Assembly (NCBI GenBank): GCA_934401915.1
Contig: CAKRSV010000001.1
Location: 248,001 to 312,000, forward strand
Reading direction: 5' to 3'
Origin: an uncultured Lachnospiraceae bacterium
Lineage (GTDB): Bacteria; Bacillota; Clostridia; Lachnospirales; Lachnospiraceae
Length of the DNA: 64,000 nt
The translations under genes and the position numbers were made by a program. Under the pieces are notes generated by a model. That model did not search any database. It was not told the DNA's origin and saw nothing but the letters and a program-made list of their open reading frames with translations. Shown here in pieces: positions 1 through 10,100 of this stretch; the first letter of the stretch is position 1; every line of letters begins with the position of its first letter.

Positions 1-2514
1 CTTGACCGTCACCGCCACCGTCGCCTTCTTGCCGCTGGAATCATTCGCCATGACAGTCACGGTCGCTTTTCCTGCTTTCTTTGGAGAGAGTGCGCCGATG
101 GAAGAAACCTCCACCACCGCCGGATTACTGCTCTGCCAGATCATGTCGGACGCTTTGAGCGCATTGCCCTCCACATCAACTGCCTTCAGATCATTGGACA
201 GATAATAATATCCCTCGTAAGGCAGCGTAAAGTCCTTTTTCGAGATACCCAGCCCCACGCTCTTGACCTTCACCGATTCCAGAACCGTGACCGTCTCGCT
301 TTTCGACGCTTTTTTGCCCGCATCCTTCGCGATCGCGCAGATCTTGTAATTTCCGGTCGTCGCTTTTGCACTTGCCGTCAGCTTACCACTGCTGCTAAGG
401 CTGACGCCCAGCTCTCTCTGCTGTTTTGCATCAAGAGCTGTACCGTTTATATCGCTTAATTCCCAGGTCACCGCTTTGTTCGTCGCATAGGCAGGCAGCA
501 CTTCCGCCTTGAGCTGGATGCTCTTGCCTCTTGCCACCTGACGGATTCCGGTGATGGTGATCCCTGTCACATAAGGCTTTAACTGATAGGTGACCGAACG
601 CACCGCGCTGGACACGCCGCTCGCGTTCACCGCGATCGCCTTGATCGTCCCCTTCGCCGCATCATTGATCGTGAAATCTCCGGTGAAGAGCTTTGTCGAT
701 CCGGCTCCGGAAGCCGGAGGATTCACATATTCCTGATAGGACGGCGTTTTTCCATTCGTTGTATAATAGATATCCACATCTCCATAACCCTGCATGGAAA
801 CGCTTACCCGCTGCTTGTCCGCGTCCGGCGTCAGCGTAATGGCGGGCGTCTTTGGCTTGTCCGCCGCCCCGGAGATCCCAAGCGCCTTCGTCAGACTGGT
901 AACACCGGCGCCCATACCGGAAGTTCCCGTGGAAATGGCGTTGTTCTTCATCACCCGTTCCAATTCATCCACACGTCTGCTTCCCTTATCTGCCTTGATC
1001 TTTCCGGACGCCAGAAGCACAGCAGCCTCTCCGGCTGCAACCGGACACGCCATGGATGTTCCGCTCTTTGTACCTGCTCCGGTTCTCAACGTCGAGTAGA
1101 TCGACTCCCCAGGGGCACTCAGATCTACCCAGGAGCCATAATTGGAAAAGCCTGCGCGCGCGCCGCCCCTGTTCACAGCTGCCACGCAGATCACGTGCTT
1201 GTAAGCTGCCGGATAAAGCATACCGGACGTCCCGTCATTTCCCGCCGAAACAAAGACCGCAATACCCGCCTCGTAAGCCTTGTCGATCGCATCCTGCATC
1301 ACCTGATTGTAACCCGGTCCGCCCAGGCTCATGTTGATGATATCCACATCCTGCTTGATGGCTTCCTCAATACCGTTACAGATCTGCTTATCATTTCCGC
1401 CGCCATTATCGTTCAGCACCTTAATATTGTAGATCTTGCTGTCCGGCGCTACACCTGCCCCGTAAGATCCGTTGTTTCTCGTCGCCGCTATGATACCCGC
1501 CACATGGGATCCGTGTCCATAACTGTCATCGGTGGAGCCGGCAGTTGAGCAGTTCACATTCGCCACCACGGTAGACGACGGCAGATCCGCATTTCCCGGC
1601 GTAACTCCCGTATCGAGAACCGCAACCTTGACATTCTGACCGGTATAGCCATTTGCCCAGGCATAATTCGAGCCAATATATTCATGCTGCCACTGGTAAT
1701 TGCTGCTGGTAATGCTCAGCGCCGGATCGGAAACTGCCTGTGCAGAGCTGTCCTGTGCATTTTCCTCTTCTGTCTCCTCCAGCACTTCTTCCGTGACCTC
1801 CAGCCCCTCCGGCGTGGTATAGGTCTGCTCTTCCAGAATTTCCTCTTCATGCGCATAGCGATAATAGTTCGGCCATACCGCCGGAAGATTCTCTTCCTCT
1901 GACGCCCCCGCGCTTACCGCCTGTGCAACTGTCACTTCCTCTCCAAGTGCAAGGAGTAGAATGTCGTTCTCATAGCTGATGATGTCGGCGCAGTACCCTT
2001 CTGCGATCGCTTCAGCCTCCTGAAGCGAATCCGCCGTCGTCATAACCTGTCCTTCCACATACAGAACGCCCTCGTCCTCTTCCCGGATATCTCCCGCGTT
2101 CTCTGCCAGTATCGCTTTATCCTCTACCTGCTTGGCACTGAGGCTGTAGGATTCCGCCATCCCTGCAAAAAGGCTGTCCTCCTCCGGAGCTTCTTCTCCG
2201 TCCGGCTGCTTCTCCTCTTCCGTCCCGGTGATTTCTTCCTCAGCATCCGCTTCCGGCTGTTCTTCCCCATCAGTCCCTTCGCCATCCTGCGAATCCTGGT
2301 CTGGCTCTTCTCCGGACGGTTCTTCTCCCGGCTGCTCTCCATCATTTTCAGACACAGAACCGGGATCCTGTTCTTCCGGCTGTACCGTATTTTCCTCTGC
2401 CGGCTGCAATTCCTCTGCCATAACATAGGGCATCGCGCCGCCCGCCGGTTCTGCTGCCAGCATCAGTGCGATCGCCGCTGCTATGATCCTTTTCCCTGCC
2501 ATTTTCCCTTTCAC
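1..2514 (-). CDS. Secreted subtilisin-like serine protease (S8) with Ig-like repeats, 3' end outside window
   Basis: The reading frame stays open from 2514 to the window's left edge (838 codons seen). Start is GTG at 2514, because GGGGAGGT lies 6 bases upstream; the in-frame ATG at 2502 lacks such a site. Order: signal peptide (about residues 1-33), acidic Glu/Pro-rich linker, propeptide-like segment (about 115-215), S8 catalytic domain with Asp301 (VLDTG), His334 (GHGSHVAG) and Ser487 (GTSMACP), then a chitobiase-C-terminal-like repeat (IYYTTNGKTPS) and bacterial Ig-like (BIG_2) repeats that continue off the edge. It is probably an exported protease that matures by removing its propeptide. 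It is a paralogue of the protease at 2736-6680, with the same domain order. The substrate and the means of cell attachment cannot be told because the C-terminus is missing. Confidence 0.9.
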   Translation of the reverse strand, partial: MKGKMAGKRIIAAAIALMLAAEPAGGAMPYVMAEELQPAEENTVQPEEQDPGSVSENDGEQPGEEPSGEEPDQDSQDGEGTDGEEQPEADAEEEITGTEEEKQPDGEEAPEEDSLFAGMAESYSLSAKQVEDKAILAENAGDIREEDEGVLYVEGQVMTTADSLQEAEAIAEGYCADIISYENDILLLALGEEVTVAQAVSAGASEEENLPAVWPNYYRYAHEEEILEEQTYTTPEGLEVTEEVLEETEEENAQDSSAQAVSDPALSITSSNYQWQHEYIGSNYAWANGYTGQNVKVAVLDTGVTPGNADLPSSTVVANVNCSTAGSTDDSYGHGSHVAGIIAATRNNGSYGAGVAPDSKIYNIKVLNDNGGGNDKQICNGIEEAIKQDVDIINMSLGGPGYNQVMQDAIDKAYEAGIAVFVSAGNDGTSGMLYPAAYKHVICVAAVNRGGARAGFSNYGSWVDLSAPGESIYSTLRTGAGTKSGTSMACPVAAGEAAVLLASGKIKADKGSRRVDELERVMKNNAISTGTSGMGAGVTSLTKALGISGAADKPKTPAITLTPDADKQRVSVSMQGYGDVDIYYTTNGKTPSYQEYVNPPASGAGSTKLFTGDFTINDAAKGTIKAIAVNASGVSSAVRSVTYQLKPYVTGITITGIRQVARGKSIQLKAEVLPAYATNKAVTWELSDINGTALDAKQQRELGVSLSSSGKLTASAKATTGNYKICAIAKDAGKKASKSETVTVLESVKVKSVGLGISKKDFTLPYEGYYYLSNDLKAVDVEGNALKASDMIWQSSNPAVVEVSSIGALSPKKAGKATVTVMANDSSGKKATVAVTVK

Positions 2515-2682
2515 CTTGGTACCTCCCCTGGTCTATCTCCTGTGGAAACTTGTATATGCCCCCACTTTCTAGTTATAACCGTACACTTTAGCATATCATA
2601 TTTTGGGAAGAAAGAAAAGGAGTCGATTTCGAATATCAATTCATCCCTTTAAGGCACAAGAACATTTTCATATAAGCAAGCA

Positions 2683-2716
2683 AAGAGCCAGAACCCGTTA
2701 AAAGGTTCTGACTCTT
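2683..2716 (-). terminator. Rho-independent terminator of the second protease gene
   Basis: A 13-bp stem (arms 2683-2695 and 2704-2716, one G-T pair) with an 8-base loop lies 20 bp past the stop codon of the protease gene at 2736. On the minus strand a T-rich stretch follows. It separates that gene from the first protease gene, so the two are probably transcribed separately. Confidence 0.75.
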
Positions 2717-2735
2717 CATTACACCAAAATCCAGA

Positions 2736-5700
2736 CTATCCGAAAATCTTTGTATTACCATATATATCCCTTGCAAAATATCCAGTAAATTTTGCTTTCG
2801 CATTTGAACCGTCCTTTAAAGTTACGGTAACTGTCATTTTCACCAAATTATTCACATACAACCGGTTTATATAGACCAGACTTCCCTTAACCGTTTCTTT
2901 ACCTGGAACCGGCGTCACGATGCAATATCCATTGCTATATGTCACAACATTACAACCAGCATTTGCTCCGCCGGACACCTGCGTATCAACATAGCCAAAC
3001 ATATAGTCAGGATCTCCCATATTATATACGTTGCCATCTTTATCTTCGCCAATCACCCAAAGTTCTCCAGTTACACCTACCACTTGGTCGCTAGCAGTTT
3101 TAAGGTTCCTATTATTTGCATCAATGTACACCTTCTTCATCAGAGGCGTAACCGTTACTGTATAGGAACCTCTCACACCGCTTCCATCCGCTGCCGTTGC
3201 CGTGATCACAGCCTTCGTTCCTACCGGCGCATCCTTCTTTGCCGTAACCTTTCCTTTATTTACAGTCACATACTGAGAATTAGAGCTCCAGCTTACATTC
3301 TTGTTTGTCGGTGTACCAAAGTTGCTGTTGTATTTTGCCGCAAGGTTTATTGACTTCGACTGTGCCACTACCCCATTATATCCATTGGTCGGCGTAACCA
3401 TGATCTTTGACATCGGTACATTGACATTGACAGTACAGGTAGCCTTCTTACCGCTTCCATCCGCTGCCGCACAGGTGATCACAGCCTTTCCTGCAGATTT
3501 AGCCGTAAGAGTCGCCGTCGTTCCACTCTGTGATACCGCTACGATTCCAGGTGCACTCGATGTAAAGGTTACCGCACTGGTATCCACGCCTGTCGTTCCA
3601 GCCACAGTTGCCTTCAAGGTTCCGCTTGTCTTTGCTGACGAATTTCCCTTCGTACTAAACAGCGTCATTTTTGTATTGTCCAGCTTAATATCCGTGATAG
3701 CACCCGAAACGATCGTCACACTGTAGGCATTGGATTTTATTCCCGATCCGTCTGCTGCCTGCGCCTGAATCGTACAGGTTCCTGTCGCATCTTTTGCAGC
3801 AGTTACCTTGCCGCCGTTCACTTTTACCTTGTCATTCCCGGTAACTGTCCAGGTGACTTTCTTCTTCGTTGCAGTCGCAGGCGCCACACTTGCTGTCAAT
3901 ATGATTGTTTTTCCTGCAGCCACCTTAGCCGGACCGCTCACCGTGATCTTTGTCACCGGTGATGTAACAGTCACTGCACAGGTCGCTTTCTTACCGCTTC
4001 CATCGTTCGCCGTCGCCGTGATCGTTGCCTTTCCGGCCGATACTGCTGTTACCGCTCCATTCGCATCCACCTTGGCAATCTTCGCATTCGAACTGCTCCA
4101 TACTACATCCTTTGAATCTCCCTTAGTCTTATCTGTCTTATCCACCACCAGATAACTCGGCAGACCAAAGGTTTTGTTCTTAACCAGATCCAATGTCAGC
4201 TTATTGGGTTTCAGCGTTACCTTGCTGATATAAGCCTTGTCTAAAACAGTAAGCTGATAGCTTCCACTCTTTCCATTGTATGTTTTTCCATCGCTTCCGA
4301 CAGCGGTTGCTGTGATCGTATATGTCCCCGCGGGTGTTTTGCTGGTCGTCGTCACTTTACCGTTAGATACCTTGACCCCCGCCTTACTTGCTGCAGCGTC
4401 TACACTCCACTTTACCTTGGTCGATACTGCATAGGTAGGCGTCACCGTAGCACTCAGTGCTACAGACTTACCCGCTGCAATTTTTGTGATACCATTTGCC
4501 TGCGTCACACTGACAGCCGTTGGCGTCGGAGCAAGTGTCACTGCCTTCGTTGCCATCTTGCTGACCTTTCCGGTAATGGTGTTGACTGCGATCGCATTTA
4601 CTGTCACTTTCTTAGCACCGGTAAGCGTTACTGTTCCACTATACTTTGTATTACCTGTAGGTGTGGCCGTCAAAAGCCTTCCATTGGTAACAACACCATT
4701 TTTATAACTCGGCTTCTTACCATCTGTTGAATAATAGATTGCAACGCCTACCGGAGTCGTTGTGCTGATCGTAGCTGTTACGCTCTGATTCCGGTAATAC
4801 TTTTTCGAGCTGTCATAACTTCCCTGTATTTCGATGGTCGGTGCTGCCGGCGCCGTCTGTGTCGTAGCCAGACCGAGCACACCGGGCAAATAGGTGGTTC
4901 CCGCACCCATACCGCCGGATGAGCTCTTTGTTGTACTCTTCTTCATTGCAGCCAGCAGGGCATCTACCTTCTGTTTGCCATTCTTGCTTCTGATATCTGA
5001 TCGCGCGGAAAGGATGACCGCTGCAGTTCCTGCTGCCGCCGGGCACGCCATACTAGTACCGTTCCATGATTCATAACTGCTGGTGCTGCCCGGTGTAGTA
5101 GAATAGATAGCCACGCCCGGGAAAGACACATCCACCGTCGAACCATAGTTGGAGAAGGACGCCTTTGCCCCTGTCTTATCTATCGCTCCGACAGAAATCA
5201 CTCCCGGATATGCAGCCGGATAACTGTTTGCATTCGTCGCCTCATTTCCGGCTGCCGCAAAGACTGCGACGCCCGCCTCATAAGCCATCTTGACTGCGTC
5301 CGCCTCATTTTTACTATAGTAATATCCGCCAAGACTCATATTGATAATATCGTAGCCATTTGTAACTGCAGCATTAATCGCTCTTATAATATCGGACTCT
5401 ATCGCTCCCCCAGACGTCGAAAACACACAATATCCGCTAACTTTCGCATCCGGTGCGATACCAGCACCGCCTTTTCCATTATTTTCTTCAGCCGCAATAA
5501 TTCCCGCTACATGAGTACCGTGCTCCTGATTATCGCCCGGATGATCTGTACCGTTTGCCGAATTCGAGAAATCTTTTCCAGCCAGTGCATTTGCTGCGAG
5601 ATCCTCATGTGTCGTAAGAAGTCCCGTATCAATTACAGCAACTTTAATGCCCTGCCCTTTGTATCCTGCCGTCCACGCATAGGAATCTCCCACATAGTCG

Positions 5701-6680
5701 TGCATCCACTGATAATTTGCACTTGTCTCCACCAGCGCCGGATCATTGGCAACGCTGGCCGCCAGATAATATTGGGAATCTTCTCCAACATACTCTTCTA
5801 AATTATCATCTGTACTTTCTGGCGTCTCCTCATCCAGCAAATGGTAATAGTAGTTAGGCCATACTGCCGGAAGGTTTGTTTCCGCGCTCGCCGCAGCCGC
5901 AACAGCACGCGCCACAGTCACTCCTTTGGCAAGATTCACCACAGCCACTCCGTAGGAATAGCTGTCAAGCGTTCCTCCAAATGCCTCTGCTACCTGTTCC
6001 GCTTCCTCCTGCGAATCTGTCAGATAAACAACCTCTCCCTGCTCATAAATACCATTAGCGTCTGCATATGTACCCGTTCCGTCATCTTCCGGGACACCAT
6101 CTCCCATGTATTTTGCCAGTTCAGCCTTATCCGCCATCTGCGCGCTCGTCAGTTTATAGTTGTTTCCCATTCCCGGAAACATCGCAAAATCGTCGTTTTC
6201 TTCCTCTGTGTTTTCTATATCGTTTTCAGATACCGAATTATCGGATATGGACTCCTCTGTGTTTTCAGACTCTTCCTCGCCATCCGCTTTCTCATCAGCT
6301 CCGGTATCCTCGCCGTCTCCGATTTCCTCATCCTCCCCGGACTCTTCACCGTCTCCAGCTTCCTCATCCTTTCCAGACTCTTCACCGTCTCCGGTTTCTT
6401 CATCCTTTCCGGACTCCTCACCGTCTCCGGTTTCTTCATCCTTTCCGGACTCCTCACCGTCTCCAGTTTCCTCATCCTTTCCGGACTCTTCACCGTCTCC
6501 GGCAGCGTCATTGTCTGTATCGCCGTTTACGTCATCCCCCTGCGTTTCATTCTCCGCGGTCTGCTGTTCTTCCACGGTGTTCAGGTTTGCCTCCTGCGCA
6601 AGCACATTGATCCCTGTCATATCAAGAATCATCGATACCGCTAACGCCGCGGAAAGCACTCTCAATTTCCCGAGCTTCAT
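2736..6680 (-). CDS. Secreted subtilisin-like serine protease (S8) with acidic repeats and BIG_2 domains
   Basis: This encodes a 1,314-residue exported protease. Start is ATG at 6680, since AGGAGG sits 6 bases before it; the ATG at 6695 overlaps that ribosome binding site. Order: signal peptide, a Glu/Asp/Gly-rich linker with six 12-residue repeats, a propeptide-like segment (about 210-280), S8 domain with Asp351 (VIDTG), His387 (HGTHVAG) and Ser543 (NGTSMACP), a chitobiase-C-terminal-like repeat (IYYSTDGKKPS), and about five BIG_2 Ig-like repeats. There is no LPXTG motif at the C-terminus, so wall attachment is not by classical sortase; release or non-covalent binding is more likely. The small gene at 6706-7065 lies 25 bp upstream, reads the same way, and encodes a protein like this protease's propeptide, so the two are probably one operon. 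Confidence 0.92.
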   Translation of the reverse strand: MKLGKLRVLSAALAVSMILDMTGINVLAQEANLNTVEEQQTAENETQGDDVNGDTDNDAAGDGEESGKDEETGDGEESGKDEETGDGEESGKDEETGDGEESGKDEEAGDGEESGEDEEIGDGEDTGADEKADGEEESENTEESISDNSVSENDIENTEEENDDFAMFPGMGNNYKLTSAQMADKAELAKYMGDGVPEDDGTGTYADANGIYEQGEVVYLTDSQEEAEQVAEAFGGTLDSYSYGVAVVNLAKGVTVARAVAAAASAETNLPAVWPNYYYHLLDEETPESTDDNLEEYVGEDSQYYLAASVANDPALVETSANYQWMHDYVGDSYAWTAGYKGQGIKVAVIDTGLLTTHEDLAANALAGKDFSNSANGTDHPGDNQEHGTHVAGIIAAEENNGKGGAGIAPDAKVSGYCVFSTSGGAIESDIIRAINAAVTNGYDIINMSLGGYYYSKNEADAVKMAYEAGVAVFAAAGNEATNANSYPAAYPGVISVGAIDKTGAKASFSNYGSTVDVSFPGVAIYSTTPGSTSSYESWNGTSMACPAAAGTAAVILSARSDIRSKNGKQKVDALLAAMKKSTTKSSSGGMGAGTTYLPGVLGLATTQTAPAAPTIEIQGSYDSSKKYYRNQSVTATISTTTPVGVAIYYSTDGKKPSYKNGVVTNGRLLTATPTGNTKYSGTVTLTGAKKVTVNAIAVNTITGKVSKMATKAVTLAPTPTAVSVTQANGITKIAAGKSVALSATVTPTYAVSTKVKWSVDAAASKAGVKVSNGKVTTTSKTPAGTYTITATAVGSDGKTYNGKSGSYQLTVLDKAYISKVTLKPNKLTLDLVKNKTFGLPSYLVVDKTDKTKGDSKDVVWSSSNAKIAKVDANGAVTAVSAGKATITATANDGSGKKATCAVTVTSPVTKITVSGPAKVAAGKTIILTASVAPATATKKKVTWTVTGNDKVKVNGGKVTAAKDATGTCTIQAQAADGSGIKSNAYSVTIVSGAITDIKLDNTKMTLFSTKGNSSAKTSGTLKATVAGTTGVDTSAVTFTSSAPGIVAVSQSGTTATLTAKSAGKAVITCAAADGSGKKATCTVNVNVPMSKIMVTPTNGYNGVVAQSKSINLAAKYNSNFGTPTNKNVSWSSNSQYVTVNKGKVTAKKDAPVGTKAVITATAADGSGVRGSYTVTVTPLMKKVYIDANNRNLKTASDQVVGVTGELWVIGEDKDGNVYNMGDPDYMFGYVDTQVSGGANAGCNVVTYSNGYCIVTPVPGKETVKGSLVYINRLYVNNLVKMTVTVTLKDGSNAKAKFTGYFARDIYGNTKIFG
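6285..6500 (-). repeat. Six in-frame 36-bp repeats coding an acidic linker
   Basis: Six consecutive 36-bp units inside the protease gene encode variants of GDGEESGKDEET. The first three are identical at protein level and the last ones diverge (KDEEA, EDEEI, GADEKA). The repeats form a flexible, strongly negative spacer between the signal peptide and the propeptide. Near-identical tandem units of a multiple of three can change copy number by slippage without breaking the frame. Confidence 0.9.
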
Positions 6681-6705
6681 TTTTCTCCTCCTCATTTTTT
6701 GAATC

Positions 6706-7065
6706 TTAGTTTTCTTTATCCAGATAATACGTTTGGTTTATTTCCAACGTAGGATAACCCTCTTCCTCTCCCATGCGGATCACTTCTGCGGGATCCTTAT
6801 CCGTTGTATATACGGCAACGCCATAAGAATAAGACTTCAATTCAATCCCATACAAATCCGAAATTTCATCCGCTTCGCTTTGGGATTCTACCATTGCCAC
6901 TAACTCGATTTCTCCATCCACTGTTCTGTCAAGATCCTGTATTTCTCCAGGACCGTCCTCTCTGTATTCCAACTCTTTAAGTTCTCTATTCGTATAACTG
7001 TGGTATCCGACCACTCCTGCTGCCACAACCGCCAAAATCACAACTCCCGCTATCACTTTTTTCAA
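6706..7065 (-). CDS. Membrane-anchored stand-alone protease-propeptide-like protein
   Basis: This encodes 119 residues. Start is TTG at 7065, 7 bases after a strong GGAGG; GTG at 7068 is the alternative, and the ATG at 7155 is unlikely because its extra N-terminus is not signal-like. Residues about 4-22 form one hydrophobic helix after two lysines, so the protein is a membrane-anchored or exported peptide. The second half matches the propeptide-like segment of the neighbouring protease: both have a Ser-Gln...Glu-Ala motif, then the identical block SYSYGVAV, then a tail ending in a Tyr-rich PNYYY / NQTYYLD segment. By analogy with subtilisin propeptides (family I9) it may chaperone folding of the protease or inhibit it. 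That role is inferred; the likeness is visible. The gene lies 25 bp before the protease gene. Confidence 0.75.
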   Translation of the reverse strand: MKKVIAGVVILAVVAAGVVGYHSYTNRELKELEYREDGPGEIQDLDRTVDGEIELVAMVESQSEADEISDLYGIELKSYSYGVAVYTTDKDPAEVIRMGEEEGYPTLEINQTYYLDKEN

Positions 7066-7193
7066 CACCTCACCTCCCTGCCATGTCCTCTTCCCTGACC
7101 GAAAACTGCCGCTTCCAAATTTTTTTTCATAGAAGCGGCAGCCTTTTTCTTCCATATTAAAATACGTTACACTAGGAACCGGATCCTGTCAAC

Positions 7194-10100
7194 CTATTTC
7201 CAGCTCATCGTCTGCGGCAGAATACTGAAAGTCACCTTCTTGGTTCCGCCGTATCCCTTGCTCTCCTTGCCTTGTATGATGGCTGTTGCCTTACCTTTCC
7301 GGTCATTGAGCTGATAGCCTATGATCACATAATTTTCCGGATCAAGAGTTTCTCTGTTGAGGGTCAGCGTAATGTCTTTCTCTTTGAGAGTCACCTTGCT
7401 TCCGTTATAATAGATCTTCCCTCTGACCGTCGCCTTCGCCTTACTGATATCCTTGTTCTTCTCAAGAACGCGGTAAGTCGTGCTGATCGCTTCACCCTCA
7501 TAACCGCCTGCTGGGGATACGATCACAGTGATCCTGTCTCCCGCCTTAGGACACGCTGTCTTATCCAGTATATTCCCGTCCTCATCCTTATAGACATAAC
7601 TCTTGCTATAATCTGTACCAGCCTTCAGCTTTGTTCCATCCGGGTCCACAAGAACCGGCGTACTGTAATATTTTCCCGGTCTTAAATTTACTGTCACATC
7701 CACAGCCGAGATCGATACCTTCGAAAAGTCCTGCTTCTCGATCTCAAACGGAAGGCTGTAAGTCTTTGTCAGGTTTTTCTTACCCGTGATGACTACCGTC
7801 GGAACCTTCTTCGTATTTTCTGTGGTCACTGCCTTATTATTCTGATAAGACACTCTGTAGTCGGTTCCTTCGATCAGTTCTTCTCCGCGGAAAGTTACCG
7901 ATACCTTGGGTTTCACGCCGCCCTTGGCATAGGGGAATGTCTCTGTTCCCTCTTCAAAGACAACGTCCAGATACTTCTGTTCGTTCTCCTTCACATTATA
8001 CGGCTTGATCTTGAAGCTCTTGCTCACCGTTCCCGTATAGCCTCCGATTCCCGTAACCGTCAGCTTTGCCGTTCCGGCGCTTTCCGTCTTACTGAAAGTT
8101 ACTTTGTAATCCGTTCCTTCCGTAAGTTCAACCTTTTTTGCGGTATATACGATCAGATTCTCTTTTTGCTTTGTCTCGATCTCTTCTGCATCGCCGCAGT
8201 ATACAAGATCTTTCACTCCTTCGATCTTTGCGCCCTTCAAGGTCTGTCCTGTGATCTTAAAGCTCGTTTTGAGCGTTCCTTCATAGTCACCTTTTCCGGT
8301 AAGTACGACCTGGTGCGTTCCGATCTTCATCTCCTCATCCAGAATTTTGAAGTCGTAATCTTCCTTCGTCAGCACTGTTCTTCCACAGGTCAATTTGATA
8401 TCTTCCGGTGAAAGAGACACTTTCGCGCCCTCTTCGTAGGGTTGATCTTTAATTTTTACCTTACATTTACTCAGCAGAGTGCGCTCGGTGATGGTCAGTG
8501 TGATCTCCCTGCTTCCGGTAAAGTTGCCTGCTCCCGTAAGCGTGATCGTCCACTGTCCGGGTTTTTTACCCGCGCCTTCTTCCAGTTCATCCGGTGCATA
8601 CTGCCATGTATATTCCGTCTTGTTTTTGAGAGCCTTTCCATTCCATTTTACTGCAGGAGTCACCTTGACACTCCTGCCCTTGTTATAGGAAACCAGCAGA
8701 TTTTCGGCTGAAATATCCTCGTCGGCGAGGTTCTTTTTCCGGATGACAAAATATTCTGTGATCTTTCCGGTATAATTGCCGACTCCCTGAATAATAACGG
8801 ACGGAGCCTTGGCCGCCTTGAAGCCCTCCTCCTGAGAACCCAGCTCATAGGCAGCTTTGTTGTTCTTATAGGTTATCTTGTAATCTTTTCCAGGCGTCAG
8901 CAGATCCGCCCCGTTATATACCCGGATCTCCGGCTTGATCGCTGCTCCCGTGTAGGTCTGCTCTCCGATGCTTGCACGGATTGTTCCATCTGCGTCAGTA
9001 TATTCCATACGGAGACCTCTTCCATCTCTCCACTTTGCATAGAGCGTAATATCTCCCGTATGTCCTGCCGTATATCCGGTAACTGCCTCTCCGCTGTAGT
9101 CGCTGGTTTCGTACCATCCGGCAAATTCAAAATCCCCGCTTCCTGTTGCATCCTGAAATACCAGATCATCCTCCACGGTATAGCTGTCGGGATTCGTTCC
9201 TTTATCCGAAATGTTCGGATGCTCTCCCGCATCCAGTACATACGTGATCTGATAGGTCCGCAGGGTATAGCGCGCCCGGATATCCATATCCTGCACGACT
9301 TTTGTATAATCTCCGTCCCATCCGGAAAAAATCTTGCCCGGATATTCCGGCACTTTCGTCGGAGGCACTGCATCGGCGCCTTCTTCCACCTGCTGTTCCT
9401 CAATCAGCACGCCGGTAGCGCTATAGAAAGATACCGTAAACATCTTGGGATTTACCGTAATCTCACAGTTCGCCGTAACTTCTCTTCCCTTATAGTCTTC
9501 TACGCTCGCTGTGATCGTCGCCGTCCCGGCACTCACCGCTGTGACCGTTCCCTGCTCTACTGTGGCTATCTCTTCGTGATCGGAGCTCCACTGAACCTCC
9601 GGCTCCTCCGTCGCCGTAGGAAGCGCCGTAATGCTGATCTTTTGCTGCTCTCCCTTCGTGAGGGTGATCGCTGTCTGCTCAAGCGTAAACTCGTTTGAGC
9701 CTACCTTATACTCGGCAATCGCTCTCTCGCTGTTCAAATAGGTGTCCTTGACCGCCACGGCGGTGATCGTCACGTCTTTATTGATCGTGATCGGACCGGT
9801 ATATTTCATTCCTTTGCTGACCGGATCATCCTCTCCGATCAGATAGTAAATGTCCGCTCCGTCCTTCGCTGTGATCGTAACGGTATCTCCTTTATCTACG
9901 TATCCGGATTCCAGTGAAAATACGGGTGGTGCAAGCTGCCCGTGCACCGTAACTTTGCAGGTCGCCGTAACTTTTCTTCCCTTATGATCTTCCACCGTCG
10001 CTGTGATCGTTGTCGTTCCTGCAGTCAGACCTGTGACTATTCCGCCGTCTACATCGGCTATGTTTTCATCCTCGGAGCTCCAGTTCACATCCGACTCTCC

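Noticed and set aside
6285..6500. Regularly spaced 36-bp repeats that could be read as a CRISPR array
   Set aside because: The units are contiguous without spacers and stay in frame inside a protease gene.
5841..6644. Long open frames on the plus strand opposite the acidic linkers of the protease, transglutaminase and galactanase genes
   Set aside because: They are shadows of the Glu/Asp-rich codons on the other strand, give Ser/Pro or Arg-rich products and lack ribosome sites.
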